64,000 nt of DNA, from positions 120,801 through 184,800 of the forward strand of contig NZ_FZON01000002.1 in the NCBI RefSeq assembly GCF_900188425.1, in the 5' to 3' direction. This stretch comes from Antarctobacter heliothermus (GTDB taxonomy: Bacteria; Pseudomonadota; Alphaproteobacteria; Rhodobacterales; Rhodobacteraceae). Positions within the stretch are counted from its first letter, which is position 1. Every line of letters begins with the position of its first letter. Of this stretch, positions 36,173 through 47,061 are shown one piece after another. The notes below the pieces were generated by a model. That model saw only the letters and a list, made by a program, of their open reading frames with translations, had not been told where the DNA came from and searched no databases. Made by a program: the position numbers and the translations under genes.

Positions 36173-38740
36173 CTAGGGTTTACGGCCTGCGGACAGGCCC
36201 CTGTCATGCAGCGCCAGATGCGCGGCGGCAAGCCGGGCAACCGGCACCCGAAACGGCGAGCAGCTGACATAATCCATGCCAGCGGCACGGCAAAAGGCAA
36301 TCGATTCGGGGTTGCCGCCGTGCTCGCCGCAGATCGACAGCGTGACAGTCTGGTTGGTCGACCTGCCGCGTTGCACACCTGTGGCGATCAACTCGCCTAC
36401 GCCGTCGACATCGAGCACATGAAACGGGTCTTCGCTGAATACGCCTTGTTGCACATAATCCGACATGAACCGCCCGGCATCATCGCGTGACAGCCCATAG
36501 GTCATCTGGGTCAGGTCGTTGGTGCCGAAGGACAGAAAGTGCGAATAGGGCGCAATTTCATCGGCGCGCAGGCAGGCGCGCGGGGTTTCGACCATCACCC
36601 CCATGCGATAGGTAAAATCGCGTCCGCGTTCGGTGCGCACCGCTGCGGCGACCGCCTCGATCCGGGTGCGGACCAGCTCGACCTCTCGTTTGGCGGACAC
36701 AAGCGGCAACATGATCTCTGGCACAACCGGCGCGCCCTCGCGGCTGGCGTCCAATGTGGCCTCAAAAATGGCGCGCGCCTGCATGTCGTAGATCTCGGGC
36801 ACGGTAATGCCCAGCCGCACGCCGCGCAGCCCCAGCATGGGGTTGTACTCACCCATCGCCTCGACCCGGCGGGTCACGTCCGAGACCGGCAGGTTCAGCG
36901 CCTCGGCCAGGTCGCGCAGGCCGGCGCGGTCGGTGGGCAGAAATTCGTGCAGCGGCGGATCGAACAGCCGGATGCAGACCGGAAGCCCCTCCATGATGCG
37001 GAAAAGCTCTGTAAAGTCATTGCGTTGCATGGGCAGCAGCAGCGCAAGCGCGGCCTGCCGATCCTCGACCGTATCGGCAAAAATCATCTCACGCATGGGC
37101 GTGATCCGGTCGGCCTCAAAGAACATGTGTTCGGTTCGGCACAGCCCGATCCCCTGCGCGGCAAAGTTGCGCGCGGTGGCGGCATCTGCGGGCGTGTCGG
37201 CATTGGCGCGCACCCCGATGTCGCGCGCAGCATCCGCCCAGGCCATCAGCGTGTTGAACGCCTCGTCCAACGCCGCCTCGACCATCTCGGGGCTGCCACG
37301 CAGCACCTGGCCCGATGTCCCGTCCAGTGTGATTACATCCCCTTCGCGGTAGGTGCGCCCGTCCTCGCCCTGCAGCGTCTTGCGTTGCAGGTTGAAATTC
37401 AGCCGCGCCGCGCCGACGACGCAGGGCAGGCCAAGGCCCCGACCAATGACGGCGGCGTGGCTGGTCATGCCACCGCGTTCGGTCAGCACGCCTGCCGCTG
37501 CGTGCATGCCGCGCACATCCTCGGGCGAGGTTTCGCGGCGCACAAGGATGCAGGGCTCGTTGCGCGCGGCACTGGCCTGTGCCTCGGACGAGGAAAAGAC
37601 GATCCGCCCGGTGGCGGCACCGGGAGAGGCGGCGACGCCCCGGCCGATGACCTCACGGATGGCTTCTGGCGCCACCTGACGGTGCAACAGTTCACTGACG
37701 GCGCGGGGTTCGATGCGCAGAACTGCGTCTTCCGGGCTGATGATGCCCTCTTCGGCCAGCCGCACGGCGATGGCCAGCGCGGCGCGTGACGATGCCTTGA
37801 CCCGGACCCCGTCGAGGATATGCAACTGCCCGTTCTGAATGGTAAATTCGATCTGCATTTCGGCGCGCAGATGGCGGCGCATCAGGTCGGCGTGTCGGGT
37901 GAGCGCGGCAAACGCCTGCGGTGCCAGTTCCTCTAGTGAGGGGCCGCGCGGGTCGCGGGTCAGGTACAGGCTTTCACTGCCGCCCTGCAGCGCCTCGCGG
38001 CCCTGGCTCTGGCTGAGATAGCGTCCGGTGATCTGGCGCGTCCCGGTGTCCGAATTGACCAGTTGCAGAACGCCTGAGCCGGATTCGCCGCGCCCCAGTC
38101 CCAGCGCCATTTCCTGCACCACGAGGCCCAGACCGGCATCCACCGGCGCGCCCTTGGCCTGTCGCAACAGCCGGGCCGAGGTGCCCTCCCACGCGCGGGC
38201 CATGCTGCGCAGCACCTCGCGCAACTGGCGGGCGGGATCCTGGGGAAAGGGCTCTTCGGCCTCTTCCTCATAGGCGCGCAAGGCGGCGGCGAGACCGGCG
38301 GCGCCAGTGTCCTCGATCTCATCGAACAGATCGGGGTCCAGCCGTGCGACATGGATCGCGTAGGCTTGGACAAACCGCAGGTAGAGCCCGGCGGCGGCTT
38401 CCTGGCCGATACGGTCGGCCAGCTCGACCGCGCGGGCGTCGTTCATGCCGATGTTCAGGATTGCGCCGGGGCCGCCCCAGTCGGGGTCTTCGGACGAGGG
38501 GCGCACGCACAGCAGTGTCCCCGTTTCAAAAGCATCGACGAGGGCCGGCATGTCGGGGAACCGACCGGCGGCGATGCGGTGGACGGCGTCGAAGGACAGC
38601 GCCACGGTGCGCGGGACCGGCAGGTCGAGCCGCACAAGACGCTGAAGGCATTTCGCACGTCCGCCATGGGTGGGCGTGGACATCGGCGCATCTGGGGTGA
38701 TGACCGTGATGTTCGGGTTCTGGTGATCGGGTTTCTGCAC
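36173..38740 (-). CDS. Pyruvate phosphate dikinase-like / PEP-utilising enzyme
   Basis: 855 residues. GTG start at 38740 has GGAGG 8 bp upstream. The central swivelling His domain (GGMTSHAAVIGRGLGLPCVV) and C-terminal PEP/pyruvate TIM barrel (GIGLCRTEHMF, EIMLPLVSAKREVEL, SFGTNDLTQMTYG, SICGEHGGNPESIAFC) are standard PPDK. The N-terminal nucleotide domain is divergent: GGRAKCLQRLVRLDLPVP replaces the usual GGKGANLAEM loop, and DWGGPGAILNIG replaces GMMDTVLNLG. PEP/pyruvate exchange is likely but ATP chemistry may differ. Confidence 0.8.
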   Translation of the reverse strand: MQKPDHQNPNITVITPDAPMSTPTHGGRAKCLQRLVRLDLPVPRTVALSFDAVHRIAAGRFPDMPALVDAFETGTLLCVRPSSEDPDWGGPGAILNIGMNDARAVELADRIGQEAAAGLYLRFVQAYAIHVARLDPDLFDEIEDTGAAGLAAALRAYEEEAEEPFPQDPARQLREVLRSMARAWEGTSARLLRQAKGAPVDAGLGLVVQEMALGLGRGESGSGVLQLVNSDTGTRQITGRYLSQSQGREALQGGSESLYLTRDPRGPSLEELAPQAFAALTRHADLMRRHLRAEMQIEFTIQNGQLHILDGVRVKASSRAALAIAVRLAEEGIISPEDAVLRIEPRAVSELLHRQVAPEAIREVIGRGVAASPGAATGRIVFSSSEAQASAARNEPCILVRRETSPEDVRGMHAAAGVLTERGGMTSHAAVIGRGLGLPCVVGAARLNFNLQRKTLQGEDGRTYREGDVITLDGTSGQVLRGSPEMVEAALDEAFNTLMAWADAARDIGVRANADTPADAATARNFAAQGIGLCRTEHMFFEADRITPMREMIFADTVEDRQAALALLLPMQRNDFTELFRIMEGLPVCIRLFDPPLHEFLPTDRAGLRDLAEALNLPVSDVTRRVEAMGEYNPMLGLRGVRLGITVPEIYDMQARAIFEATLDASREGAPVVPEIMLPLVSAKREVELVRTRIEAVAAAVRTERGRDFTYRMGVMVETPRACLRADEIAPYSHFLSFGTNDLTQMTYGLSRDDAGRFMSDYVQQGVFSEDPFHVLDVDGVGELIATGVQRGRSTNQTVTLSICGEHGGNPESIAFCRAAGMDYVSCSPFRVPVARLAAAHLALHDRGLSAGRKP

Positions 38741-39149
38741 TGCAGCACCTCCGGAGTGAGGTGCAGCATAGGCGCTGCGGACGACTTGGCAAGGCGGGAA
38801 AAGGGTACGGGGCAGGGCCTGTGCGGCGCTGCAACAAGAGGGGTCTTTTGGCACGGTTTCAGACTTGCGCCTTTGGCCCCGTTTCAGACTTGCGCCTTTG
38901 GCCCCGTTTCAGGCACGCGCCTTTGGCGCGGGCGCGGCGGCGCTCCCACCCGCCCCCCCTGCGCCGCCGCGCGGCCTGTGGGACGGTGCCGCGGCGGGTC
39001 TGCCGGGGGCGTATCCTGCCAGGGCAGAAAAAATGGGTATTTTTGCAAAGAAGAAGCTGAAGGTCGCGCGGCCCGTCGGCTGGGGAACCTGTGATGATCC
39101 CGGTGTTCTGGCCCGGTGGTGCCAACGCCCGGGGGGCGCTGGTCTGGGG
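38741..39149. other. 409-bp intergenic region before glyS end
   Basis: It contains the PPDK-like gene's upstream region, three 25-bp tandem repeats (38856-38930), a very GC-rich stretch, and one copy of a Rhodobacteraceae-type interspersed motif (GGGTATTTTTGCAAAGAAG at 39035-39053). No gene is supported; the frame across the motif has no domain. Confidence 0.5.
38856..38930 (+). repeat. Three 25-bp direct tandem repeats
   Basis: Copies 1 (38856-38880) and 2 (38881-38905) are identical, starting GTTTCAGACTTGCGCCTTTG; copy 3 (38906-38930) keeps the first six and central bases but has changed elsewhere. No spacers, so not a CRISPR array. Confidence 0.95.
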
Positions 39150-41375
39150 TTATCCCTCGATCCTGGTCAGGTCGGCGACTTGCAGGCAGGTGTTGCGGAT
39201 GCTGGCCAGCATGTTCAGGCGGTTGCGGCGCACCACCTGATTGTCGGCATTCACCTGCACCGCCTCAAAGAAGGCGTCGATCGGCGCGCGCAGGTCGGCC
39301 ATGGCCGCCATCGCGGTTTCAAAATCCTCTGCCGCCATCGCCGGGGCGATCCGCGCCTCTGCTGCCTGCAAAGCCGCAAAGAGGGCGCGTTCCTCATCGA
39401 CCTCGGCGAATTTCACATCCGCGCCAAAGCTGTATTCGACGCCGTCCTTGTCCTCGGCCTGGGTGAGGATGTTGTTGGCGCGTTTGAACCCGCTCAGCAG
39501 GTTGCCGCCGTCCTCTGTGTCAAGGAAGGCTGATAGGGCCTGCGCGCGTTTGACCACCAGCGCAAGATCGTCGCGGCGTTCCATGGCAAGACAGGCGTCG
39601 ATCACGTCGTGGCGGATGCCCTCGGCGCGCAGGTGGACCTTGAGCCGGTCATGGATGAAGGACAGCAGGTCATCGCTGAGGTCGGGGGTATGGTCTACCA
39701 CCTTGTCGATCCATGCCGGGCGGGATTGGCCGAGATGTTCGATCAGTTCCCGTACCGCCGAGCCAAACACGCCGTGACGGGCGATCTCTGACAGCAGTTC
39801 CTCGCGCAGGTCGACTTCGCCGTCGTCGCCGTTGGTGACGATCTTGTGGCGCAGCAGTTGCGCGTCGATCAGCCGGTCAAGGTGCAGGCGCAGGCCGTTT
39901 TCCAGTACCAGGCGGATCACACCCAGCGCGGCGCGGCGCAGGGCAAAAGGGTCCTTGGAGCCGGTGGGTTTTTCATCGATGGCCCAAAAGCCGGTCAGCG
40001 TGTCCAGCTTGTCCGCCAGTGCCACGGTGACGGACACCGGGGCGTCCGGTACATCGTCCGAGGGGCCAAGCGGCGCGTAGTGGTTTTCGCAAGCGGCAGC
40101 AACAGAGGCGTCAAGGCCTGCGGCCTGCGCATAGTAGCGGCCCATCAGGCCCTGCAGTTCGGGAAACTCATAGACCATTTCCGAGCTGAGGTCGGCCTTG
40201 GCCACATCCGCCGCCTGCGCGGCAAGACCTGCGTCCGCGCCCACCATTGGCGCGATTTCTCGCGCCAGCCCGGTGATGCGGGCGATGCGGTCGCGCTGGC
40301 TGCCCAGCTTGTTGTGGAAGGTGACGTTGCCCAGCCGTTCGGTCCAGGCACCGAGTCCTTCGCCCTTGGCGACGCGCAGGTCATTTTCCCAAAAGAACTT
40401 GGCATCCGACAGACGCGCCGCCAGCACCTTTTGGTTGCCCGCAAGGATGGTCGCGCCATTGTCCGCCGTCTCTATATTGGCGACGGTAATGAATTTCTCG
40501 ATCCGGCCGGACGTAGGGTTCCTGACCGAAAAGAACTTTTGATGCTCTTTCATCGAGGTTTGCAGCACCTCTGGCGGCAGTTCGAGGAAGGCAGCCCCGA
40601 TGTCCCCCATCAGAACCACCGGCCATTCGACCAGCCCGGCGACTTCGCGCAGCAGGCCGGGGTCTTCGACCACCTCCATCCCCTGCGCAAACGCCATATT
40701 GGTGGCATCATGCCAGATCGTATCGGCGCGGTCCTGCGCCGACAGGATCACATGGGCGCGTTTCAGGCGGGTTTCGTAATCCTCGAAGCTGGTGACGTCA
40801 AAGGTGCCGTCCGCCATAAAGCGGTGGCCTTCGGTGGTCTGGCCCACCGGGATGCCGTCGATGGTCAGCTCGACCGGGTGATCGCCCGCCTCATCGGTCA
40901 GCAGGCACAGGATACGGTGCAGCGGGCGCACCCAGCGCAAGGATCCCGCGCCCCAGCGCATCGACTTGGGCCATGGGAAACCGCGCACCGTCTGTTCCAG
41001 CACATCCGCCACGATCTGCGCCGCCGGGCGGCCGGATGTGGTGACGGTGGCGTAGTAAAAGCTGCCCTTTTTTTCCGTGCGTTCCTCTAGCTGGTCGCGG
41101 GTCACACCCGCGCCGCGCATGAAGCCCTCCAGCGCCTTGTCCGGTGCGCCGACCTTGGGGCCACGGCGTTCCTCGCGCTGCGTCGGGCTTTGGCCCGTCA
41201 GGCCGTGCACGGTCAGTGCAAGACGGCGGGGGGTCGAGAACGCCTGCGCGCCCTCATAGGTCAGGCCTGCGTCGACCAGCCCGTCTGCCATCAGTTTTTT
41301 CAGGTCTTCTGCGGCCTTGGCCTGCATCCGGGCGGGGATCTCTTCGGAGAAGAGTTCGATCAGCAGATCGGGCAT
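39150..41375 (-). CDS. glyS: Glycyl-tRNA synthetase beta subunit
   Basis: 741 residues. Works with GlyQ as alpha2beta2 to charge tRNA(Gly). MPDLLIELFSEEIPARMQAK is the standard start; later RREERRGPKVGAPDKALEGF-like region, RFMADGTFDVTSFEDY, VANIETADNGATILAGNQKV, and ARLSDAKFFWENDLRVAKGE are typical. The ATG directly abuts the stop of the upstream gene. Complete. Confidence 0.95.
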   Translation of the reverse strand: MPDLLIELFSEEIPARMQAKAAEDLKKLMADGLVDAGLTYEGAQAFSTPRRLALTVHGLTGQSPTQREERRGPKVGAPDKALEGFMRGAGVTRDQLEERTEKKGSFYYATVTTSGRPAAQIVADVLEQTVRGFPWPKSMRWGAGSLRWVRPLHRILCLLTDEAGDHPVELTIDGIPVGQTTEGHRFMADGTFDVTSFEDYETRLKRAHVILSAQDRADTIWHDATNMAFAQGMEVVEDPGLLREVAGLVEWPVVLMGDIGAAFLELPPEVLQTSMKEHQKFFSVRNPTSGRIEKFITVANIETADNGATILAGNQKVLAARLSDAKFFWENDLRVAKGEGLGAWTERLGNVTFHNKLGSQRDRIARITGLAREIAPMVGADAGLAAQAADVAKADLSSEMVYEFPELQGLMGRYYAQAAGLDASVAAACENHYAPLGPSDDVPDAPVSVTVALADKLDTLTGFWAIDEKPTGSKDPFALRRAALGVIRLVLENGLRLHLDRLIDAQLLRHKIVTNGDDGEVDLREELLSEIARHGVFGSAVRELIEHLGQSRPAWIDKVVDHTPDLSDDLLSFIHDRLKVHLRAEGIRHDVIDACLAMERRDDLALVVKRAQALSAFLDTEDGGNLLSGFKRANNILTQAEDKDGVEYSFGADVKFAEVDEERALFAALQAAEARIAPAMAAEDFETAMAAMADLRAPIDAFFEAVQVNADNQVVRRNRLNMLASIRNTCLQVADLTRIEG

Positions 41376-41912
41376 TTATTGATCCTTCTCGAAACTGGCG
41401 CGGTCCGGGCAGTCATCGCCCAAAGGCGTCCCGTCATAGGCCTTGTCACCGCAGTCGTTGATTTCGTGCCAGACATAGCCATGCCCGTCCTCGGTGATCG
41501 CCACGACGCGGTCTATTCCGTATTCGATGTTGCGCTGACCGACAAAGACACCCGCCTTGCCGTCTGCGATGGTGGTGCCGATGGTTTCGGCGTCGAAACA
41601 GTCGAACCAGCCGGGGGCGACCCGTGGCTCTGCGCCCTCATAGGGTTCATAGGTCACGGCGGCCTGGGCCGGTGTCACGTCCGTGGTGAAACAGGCGCGG
41701 TAGCGGATCGGAGAGCTGTCGGCGTCGATGGCGCGAAAATCGCTGTGGGGCAGGGCGGTACGGTCGCCGTCCAGCGTTGTCACCAGCACGTCGTCCGGTC
41801 CGGTGGCGGGCAGCTCTTTGTAGAAGTGATAGACCTGAAGGTAGTACATCGACACACCCGCGATCACGCCGCAGAGCACGATGGCCAATACCATGAGCTT
41901 GCCTGCGGTCAC
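41376..41912 (-). CDS. Membrane-anchored DUF6446-like protein between glyQ and glyS
   Basis: 178 residues. GTG 41912 overlaps the glyQ stop (GTGA) with GGAGGTG upstream, and its stop adjoins the glyS ATG without a gap. One N-terminal membrane helix ([20 protein letters not shown]) then a periplasmic part with paired cysteines (CFTTD, DCFDAE, DCGDKA, DCPDRA). It resembles the DUF6446 family, seen in this position in Rhodobacteraceae (recalled, not searched). Function unknown. Confidence 0.75.
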   Translation of the reverse strand: MTAGKLMVLAIVLCGVIAGVSMYYLQVYHFYKELPATGPDDVLVTTLDGDRTALPHSDFRAIDADSSPIRYRACFTTDVTPAQAAVTYEPYEGAEPRVAPGWFDCFDAETIGTTIADGKAGVFVGQRNIEYGIDRVVAITEDGHGYVWHEINDCGDKAYDGTPLGDDCPDRASFEKDQ

Positions 41913-42835
41913 GCGGCACCTCCGGCCCTGGTCGTCACAAAGGCGTCGGCGCACATCTTGGCCAGCGCCCGCACCCGTCCGATATAGGCCTGCCGTTCGG
42001 TGACAGAGATCACGCCGCGCGCATCCAGCAGGTTGAACACATGGCTGGCCTTGATGCACTGGTCATAGGCGGGATGCGCCATGATGATGCGCTTGCCGGT
42101 CTTGGGGTCCTGATGCGGTGCGTCCAGAACGCGGGCGCATTCGGCCTCTGCCTCCTCGAAATGGCGCAGCAGCACTTCGGTGTCGGCCACGTCAAAGTTC
42201 CAGCGCGAATATTCCTCTTCGGTCTGGCGGAAGACATCGCCGTAGGACAGCGGGATCGGCGCGTCCGGATCGTTGAACGGCATGTCCATGACGTGATCGA
42301 CGCCCAGCACATACATCGCCAGCCGTTCCAACCCGTAGGTCAACTCCCCGGACACCGGCGCGCAGTCATGGCCGCCGACCTGCTGGAAATAGGTGAACTG
42401 CGACACTTCCATACCGTCGCACCAGACCTCCCATCCCAGACCCCAGGCACCCAGTGTCGGGCTTTCCCAGTCGTCCTCGACAAAGCGCACGTCATGCAGC
42501 GCCATGTCGATGCCGATGGCGCGCAGTGACCCGAGGTAGAGTTCCTGCAGATCGGGCGGCGAGGGTTTGATCAGCACCTGATACTGATAGTAGTGCTGCA
42601 GCCGGTTGGGGTTTTCGCCGTAGCGGCCATCGGTGGGGCGGCGCGAGGGCTGGACATAGGCGGCAGCCCAGGGATTTGGCCCCAGCGCGCGCAGGGTTGT
42701 GGCCGGGTGAAAGGTGCCCGCGCCGACCTCCATGTCGTAGGGTTGCAGAATCGCACAGCCCTTGGCCGCCCAGTATGTCTGAAGGCGCAGGATGATTTCC
42801 TGGAAACTGCGTGGCTTGTGCAGGCTCTCGGCCAT
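41909..42835 (-). CDS. glyQ: Glycyl-tRNA synthetase alpha subunit
   Basis: 308 residues, the catalytic alpha subunit. [20 protein letters not shown], the class II motif region [40 protein letters not shown] and [17 protein letters not shown] are diagnostic. First gene of the glyQ-DUF6446-glyS operon. ATG 42835. Confidence 0.96.
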   Translation of the reverse strand: MAESLHKPRSFQEIILRLQTYWAAKGCAILQPYDMEVGAGTFHPATTLRALGPNPWAAAYVQPSRRPTDGRYGENPNRLQHYYQYQVLIKPSPPDLQELYLGSLRAIGIDMALHDVRFVEDDWESPTLGAWGLGWEVWCDGMEVSQFTYFQQVGGHDCAPVSGELTYGLERLAMYVLGVDHVMDMPFNDPDAPIPLSYGDVFRQTEEEYSRWNFDVADTEVLLRHFEEAEAECARVLDAPHQDPKTGKRIIMAHPAYDQCIKASHVFNLLDARGVISVTERQAYIGRVRALAKMCADAFVTTRAGGAA

Positions 42836-43007
42836 GTCAGCGCTCCCTTTTTTCGGCTGGCGTCTGATTAGGCCGGTGCGCCGACAGGGTCAATCTGATA
42901 CGAGGGGCACGCCTCACGCCCTTTTTGCGTGCATGTGCCGGGTCTTCTGATAAGACTCGGTCGGTGGATAAGGTTGAGATTGTAAACCCAAGGGGTCCAT
43001 AACACCC

Positions 43008-44846
43008 ATGATACAAAGACTTTTTTCGGTTCTCTTCGCGCTGGTTCTGACCGCGTCGGGGGCTATGGCGCAGGACGGTCCGGTGCCGCAGGCGGCGGAC
43101 GGCATCGTCTATATCCAGGTCGAGGCGCGCACATCGCTGGCCAGTGCACAGATCAGTGTGCGTGAGTACGCTGATCGGCTGGACGACGTGAACGGCTTTT
43201 CGCTGGGCGGCGGCTGGTACGGTGTGGCGCTTGGCCCTTACACGCGGCCGCAGGCGCAGGGCAAATTGTCCGAGCTGTTGCAGGCGCGGCGCATCCCGGT
43301 CGACAGCTACATCGAGGCGCGAGAGGCCTATGGCCAGCAGTTCTGGCCGGTGGGCGCGCGCAATGACGGCGCGCCGGTTGTGCCCGTTCCGCAAGACCCC
43401 GTTCCACAAGACCCTGTGCCGCAGGATCCGACCCCTGCGCCAGAGGTGCCAGAGGCGGTTGTGACGGCCCCGGTGTCCACACCCGATCCGGCCCCGGTCG
43501 TTGCCCCGGAATCGCAACCCCTGCCGGAAGAAACGCTGCAAGAGGCGCGGCGCTCTGAGGCACAGCTGACGCGGGATGAACGCGACGCATTGCAGATCGC
43601 ATTGCAATGGGCCGGTTTCTACAACGGGGGCATCGACGGTGCCTTTGGGCCGGGCACCCGCGCCTCGATGTCGCGCTGGCAAGAGGCGAACAATTTCGAC
43701 CCGACCGGCGTGTTGAGCACCCGGCAACGGGCGGAACTGCAACGCCAATACAACGCCGTGCTTGAGGGTATGGACCTGCAAATGGTCGAGGACGCGCGCG
43801 TCGGCATTGCCATGCAACTGCCGCTGGGCGCGGTCGAACTGGACCGCTACGAGTCGCCCTTTGCGATCTACAAACCCAAGACGGACATCGGTGCGCGCGT
43901 GATCCTTGTCAGCCAGCCGGGCGATGAAAGCAGCCTTGCCGGTTTGTACGAGATCATGCAGACGCTGGAGATCATCCCGGTCGAGGGAGAGCGCACACGC
44001 GATCGTCGCGGGTTCAACATCATCGGTGAGAATGACCGCATCGTCGCGCATTTCGAGGTCGGCCTGCAAAACGGTGAGATCAAGGGCTTTGGCCTGATCT
44101 GGCCCGCAGGGGATGAGGAACGGCGCAGCCGCGTGCTCAAGATCATGCAGGACAGCTATCGCCGGATCGACGGCGTGCTGGACCCGGCCTTGGTCAGCGA
44201 TGACGGGCAGGCGATCGACCTTGTGTCGGGCCTCAAGGTGCGCACGGCCAAGGCAAGCGCAACGGGCTTTTTCATCGAGGCGCGCGGCACGGTCCTGACC
44301 TCGGCGTCGCTGGTGGCGGGCTGTGAGCGTGTCACCCTGAACGGCGTGCATGATGCGAGGGTTCTGGCGACCGATGAGGCGCTGGGCATCGCGGTGCTCA
44401 GCCCGGTGGAACGGCTGGCGCCGCGCCGGGTGGCACAGTTCCGGTCCGGTGAATTGCGGCTGCAATCCGAAGTGGCGGTGGCGGGCTTTTCCTTTGGCGG
44501 CGTGCTGACCGCGCCGACGCTGACCTTTGGCACGCTGGAGGATCTGCGCGGCCTGAACGGTGAGGACGGGATCAAGCGGTTGGCGCTGTCGGCGCTGCCC
44601 GGTGACGCAGGCGGTCCGGTCTTTGACTCCGGCGGCACCGTGCTAGGGATGCTGTTGCCCAAGGATCAGCCGGGGGGCCGCGTGCTGCCCGAGCAGGTCA
44701 GTTTTGCCACCAAGGGTGAGCGTATCCTTGATTTCCTGCGCAACAACGGCATCCAGCCGGTGGCGCGCGGCGGGTTGACCCCGCTGGCCCCCGAGGATCT
44801 GACCGCCATGGCGGCAGAGATGACCGTGCTGGTCAGCTGCTGGTAA
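43008..44846 (+). CDS. Exported SPOR/peptidoglycan-binding protein with inactive trypsin-like domain
   Basis: 612 residues. Signal peptide MIQRLFSVLFALVLTASGAMA. A SPOR-like domain (about 28-110: ADRLDDVNGFSLGGGWYGVA), a PQDPVPQDPVPQDP linker, a peptidoglycan-binding_1 domain (about 185-245: DALQIALQWAGFYNGGIDGA), and a C-terminal trypsin-like domain (about 420-610). In the last, the catalytic His position reads VLTSASLVAG instead of the usual TAAH/TNAH, and the Ser position reads GDAGGP instead of GDSGGP. It is therefore predicted to be catalytically dead and to bind cell wall or partners. Confidence 0.85.
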   Translation: MIQRLFSVLFALVLTASGAMAQDGPVPQAADGIVYIQVEARTSLASAQISVREYADRLDDVNGFSLGGGWYGVALGPYTRPQAQGKLSELLQARRIPVDSYIEAREAYGQQFWPVGARNDGAPVVPVPQDPVPQDPVPQDPTPAPEVPEAVVTAPVSTPDPAPVVAPESQPLPEETLQEARRSEAQLTRDERDALQIALQWAGFYNGGIDGAFGPGTRASMSRWQEANNFDPTGVLSTRQRAELQRQYNAVLEGMDLQMVEDARVGIAMQLPLGAVELDRYESPFAIYKPKTDIGARVILVSQPGDESSLAGLYEIMQTLEIIPVEGERTRDRRGFNIIGENDRIVAHFEVGLQNGEIKGFGLIWPAGDEERRSRVLKIMQDSYRRIDGVLDPALVSDDGQAIDLVSGLKVRTAKASATGFFIEARGTVLTSASLVAGCERVTLNGVHDARVLATDEALGIAVLSPVERLAPRRVAQFRSGELRLQSEVAVAGFSFGGVLTAPTLTFGTLEDLRGLNGEDGIKRLALSALPGDAGGPVFDSGGTVLGMLLPKDQPGGRVLPEQVSFATKGERILDFLRNNGIQPVARGGLTPLAPEDLTAMAAEMTVLVSCW

Positions 44847-44886
44847 GCCACGGCATACACGACATGGGCGGATCGCAGCCCGAACG

Positions 44887-44920
44887 CCGCCCCGGTCAAC
44901 CTGACCGGGGCGGTTTTTTT
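44887..44920 (+). terminator. Strong rho-independent terminator of the pseudo-protease gene
   Basis: CCGCCCCGGT / ACCGGGGCGG 10-bp perfect stem, 7-nt loop, then seven Ts. Confidence 0.9.
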
Positions 44921-45095
44921 GTGTCTTGCCCCTGGTGGGCTATGAAAGGACGGCGGCCGCCGAAAACGGATCATCCGCGCCGGGGTGCCAATCCCGGCCC
45001 TGGGGGGCGTGTGATGCCCCATCCTGCGCAGATCGAACGGACCCCGAGAGGGTGGGGCGCTGATCCTGTTTTCATGGTCGACCGCCGGTGGTTTT

Positions 45096-45125
45096 GCCGC
45101 AGCGTGGTTAACAACGTGCTGCGGC
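45096..45125. repeat. Dyad around a GTTAAC core next to the hemerythrin gene
   Basis: GCCGCAGC (45096-45103) pairs with GCTGCGGC (45118-45125) across GTGGTTAACAACGT. It lies 15 bp after the hemerythrin-type stop and may end that transcript, though no T-run follows. Confidence 0.55.
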
Positions 45126-45139
45126 AGCGTGCGGTGCCC

Positions 45140-45703
45140 CTAATCGCGCAGGCGGTGGTGCAGCAGGATCGGCACCACCAGATCCTCTTCGTCGGTCAGG
45201 TGCCGGTTCAGAAACCCGCCTAGCGTTTCGGCCATATCGCGCACGGGGCGCGCCTCTTCGGCCATCTGGCGCGGGTCCAGTGTGGCCAGTTGCACGGTCC
45301 GGTTTGCGGCACGGGTGAACCGATCCAGCAGGCTGTCCAGCGCCACATGATCGCTTTCCAGCATCTGCAAGCCATCGGCAAAGCGGGCGTCGGCACCTTC
45401 CAACTCGGGAAAAAACTTGCGGTCCTCCCATGTGTGATGCCCATGCAGGTTGCGCACCAGCAGGTTGCCAAAATACGCCAACCGTCCGGCATAGACCTGT
45501 GCGTCGGTCGAATTGTCCAGAAAGCGCTCTGTATCGTCCAACACGATCTGACCCAACTGGCGAAAGCCCTGATGGGCGCGCATCCAGTTGCGGGTGCTGT
45601 CGGCGAGGTGCGGATGCCTGTGCCAGCCATCGCGTGGCAAGGTCCGCAGCAGGGTCTGCATGGCGTCTGGCAGACCGCTGCGGGTTTCGATGTCGTAAGT
45701 CAT
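45140..45703 (-). CDS. Hemerythrin-domain (HHE) protein
   Basis: 187 residues. Repeated His/Glu positions for a di-iron site: HRHPHLADSTRNWMRAHQ, LHGHHTWEDRKFFPELE, LESDHVALDSLLDRF, LNRHLTDEEDLVVPILLHH. No signal peptide. Bacterial HHE proteins bind O2, sense redox state or repair iron centres; none can be chosen here. Upstream on the same strand lies ilvC, but an ilvC terminator separates them. Confidence 0.85.
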   Translation of the reverse strand: MTYDIETRSGLPDAMQTLLRTLPRDGWHRHPHLADSTRNWMRAHQGFRQLGQIVLDDTERFLDNSTDAQVYAGRLAYFGNLLVRNLHGHHTWEDRKFFPELEGADARFADGLQMLESDHVALDSLLDRFTRAANRTVQLATLDPRQMAEEARPVRDMAETLGGFLNRHLTDEEDLVVPILLHHRLRD

Positions 45704-45830
45704 GCCAAGGAAATGGGGGATCTGTTATTGTATAACAGGTCTCTGGGCGCACAGCAAAGGCGCGGCGGCGCACCGCCGCCGTTGCCCGCGCCGATCAAAT
45801 GGTTGGCACCGATCAGAGAGTCTTGCGGCA

Positions 45831-45856
45831 AAAGAAAAACGCCCCGCAAGGGGGCG
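45831..45856 (-). terminator. Rho-independent terminator of ilvC
   Basis: On the minus strand CGCCCC-CTTGC-GGGGCG followed by TTTTTCTTT; 32 bp after the ilvC stop. Confidence 0.85.
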
Positions 45857-45888
45857 CTTTCCAGTGATTGCGATAGAGCGGAAAAGGC

Positions 45889-47004
<1,116 letters not shown>

Positions 47005-47061
47005 CTATTTCCCCAAGTATGGGTAAAATCATTCCCCATAATGGCCAAAGGTGGGAAATTC

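Noticed and set aside
38856..38930. CRISPR array
   Set aside because: Repeats are head to tail without spacers and only three in number; no cas genes nearby.
42837..44465. Minus-strand frame opposite the pseudo-protease gene
   Set aside because: Shadow of a gene with signal peptide and several domains.
44942..45223. Small basic ORF after the pseudo-protease terminator
   Set aside because: No ribosome site, overlaps the hemerythrin gene on the other strand.
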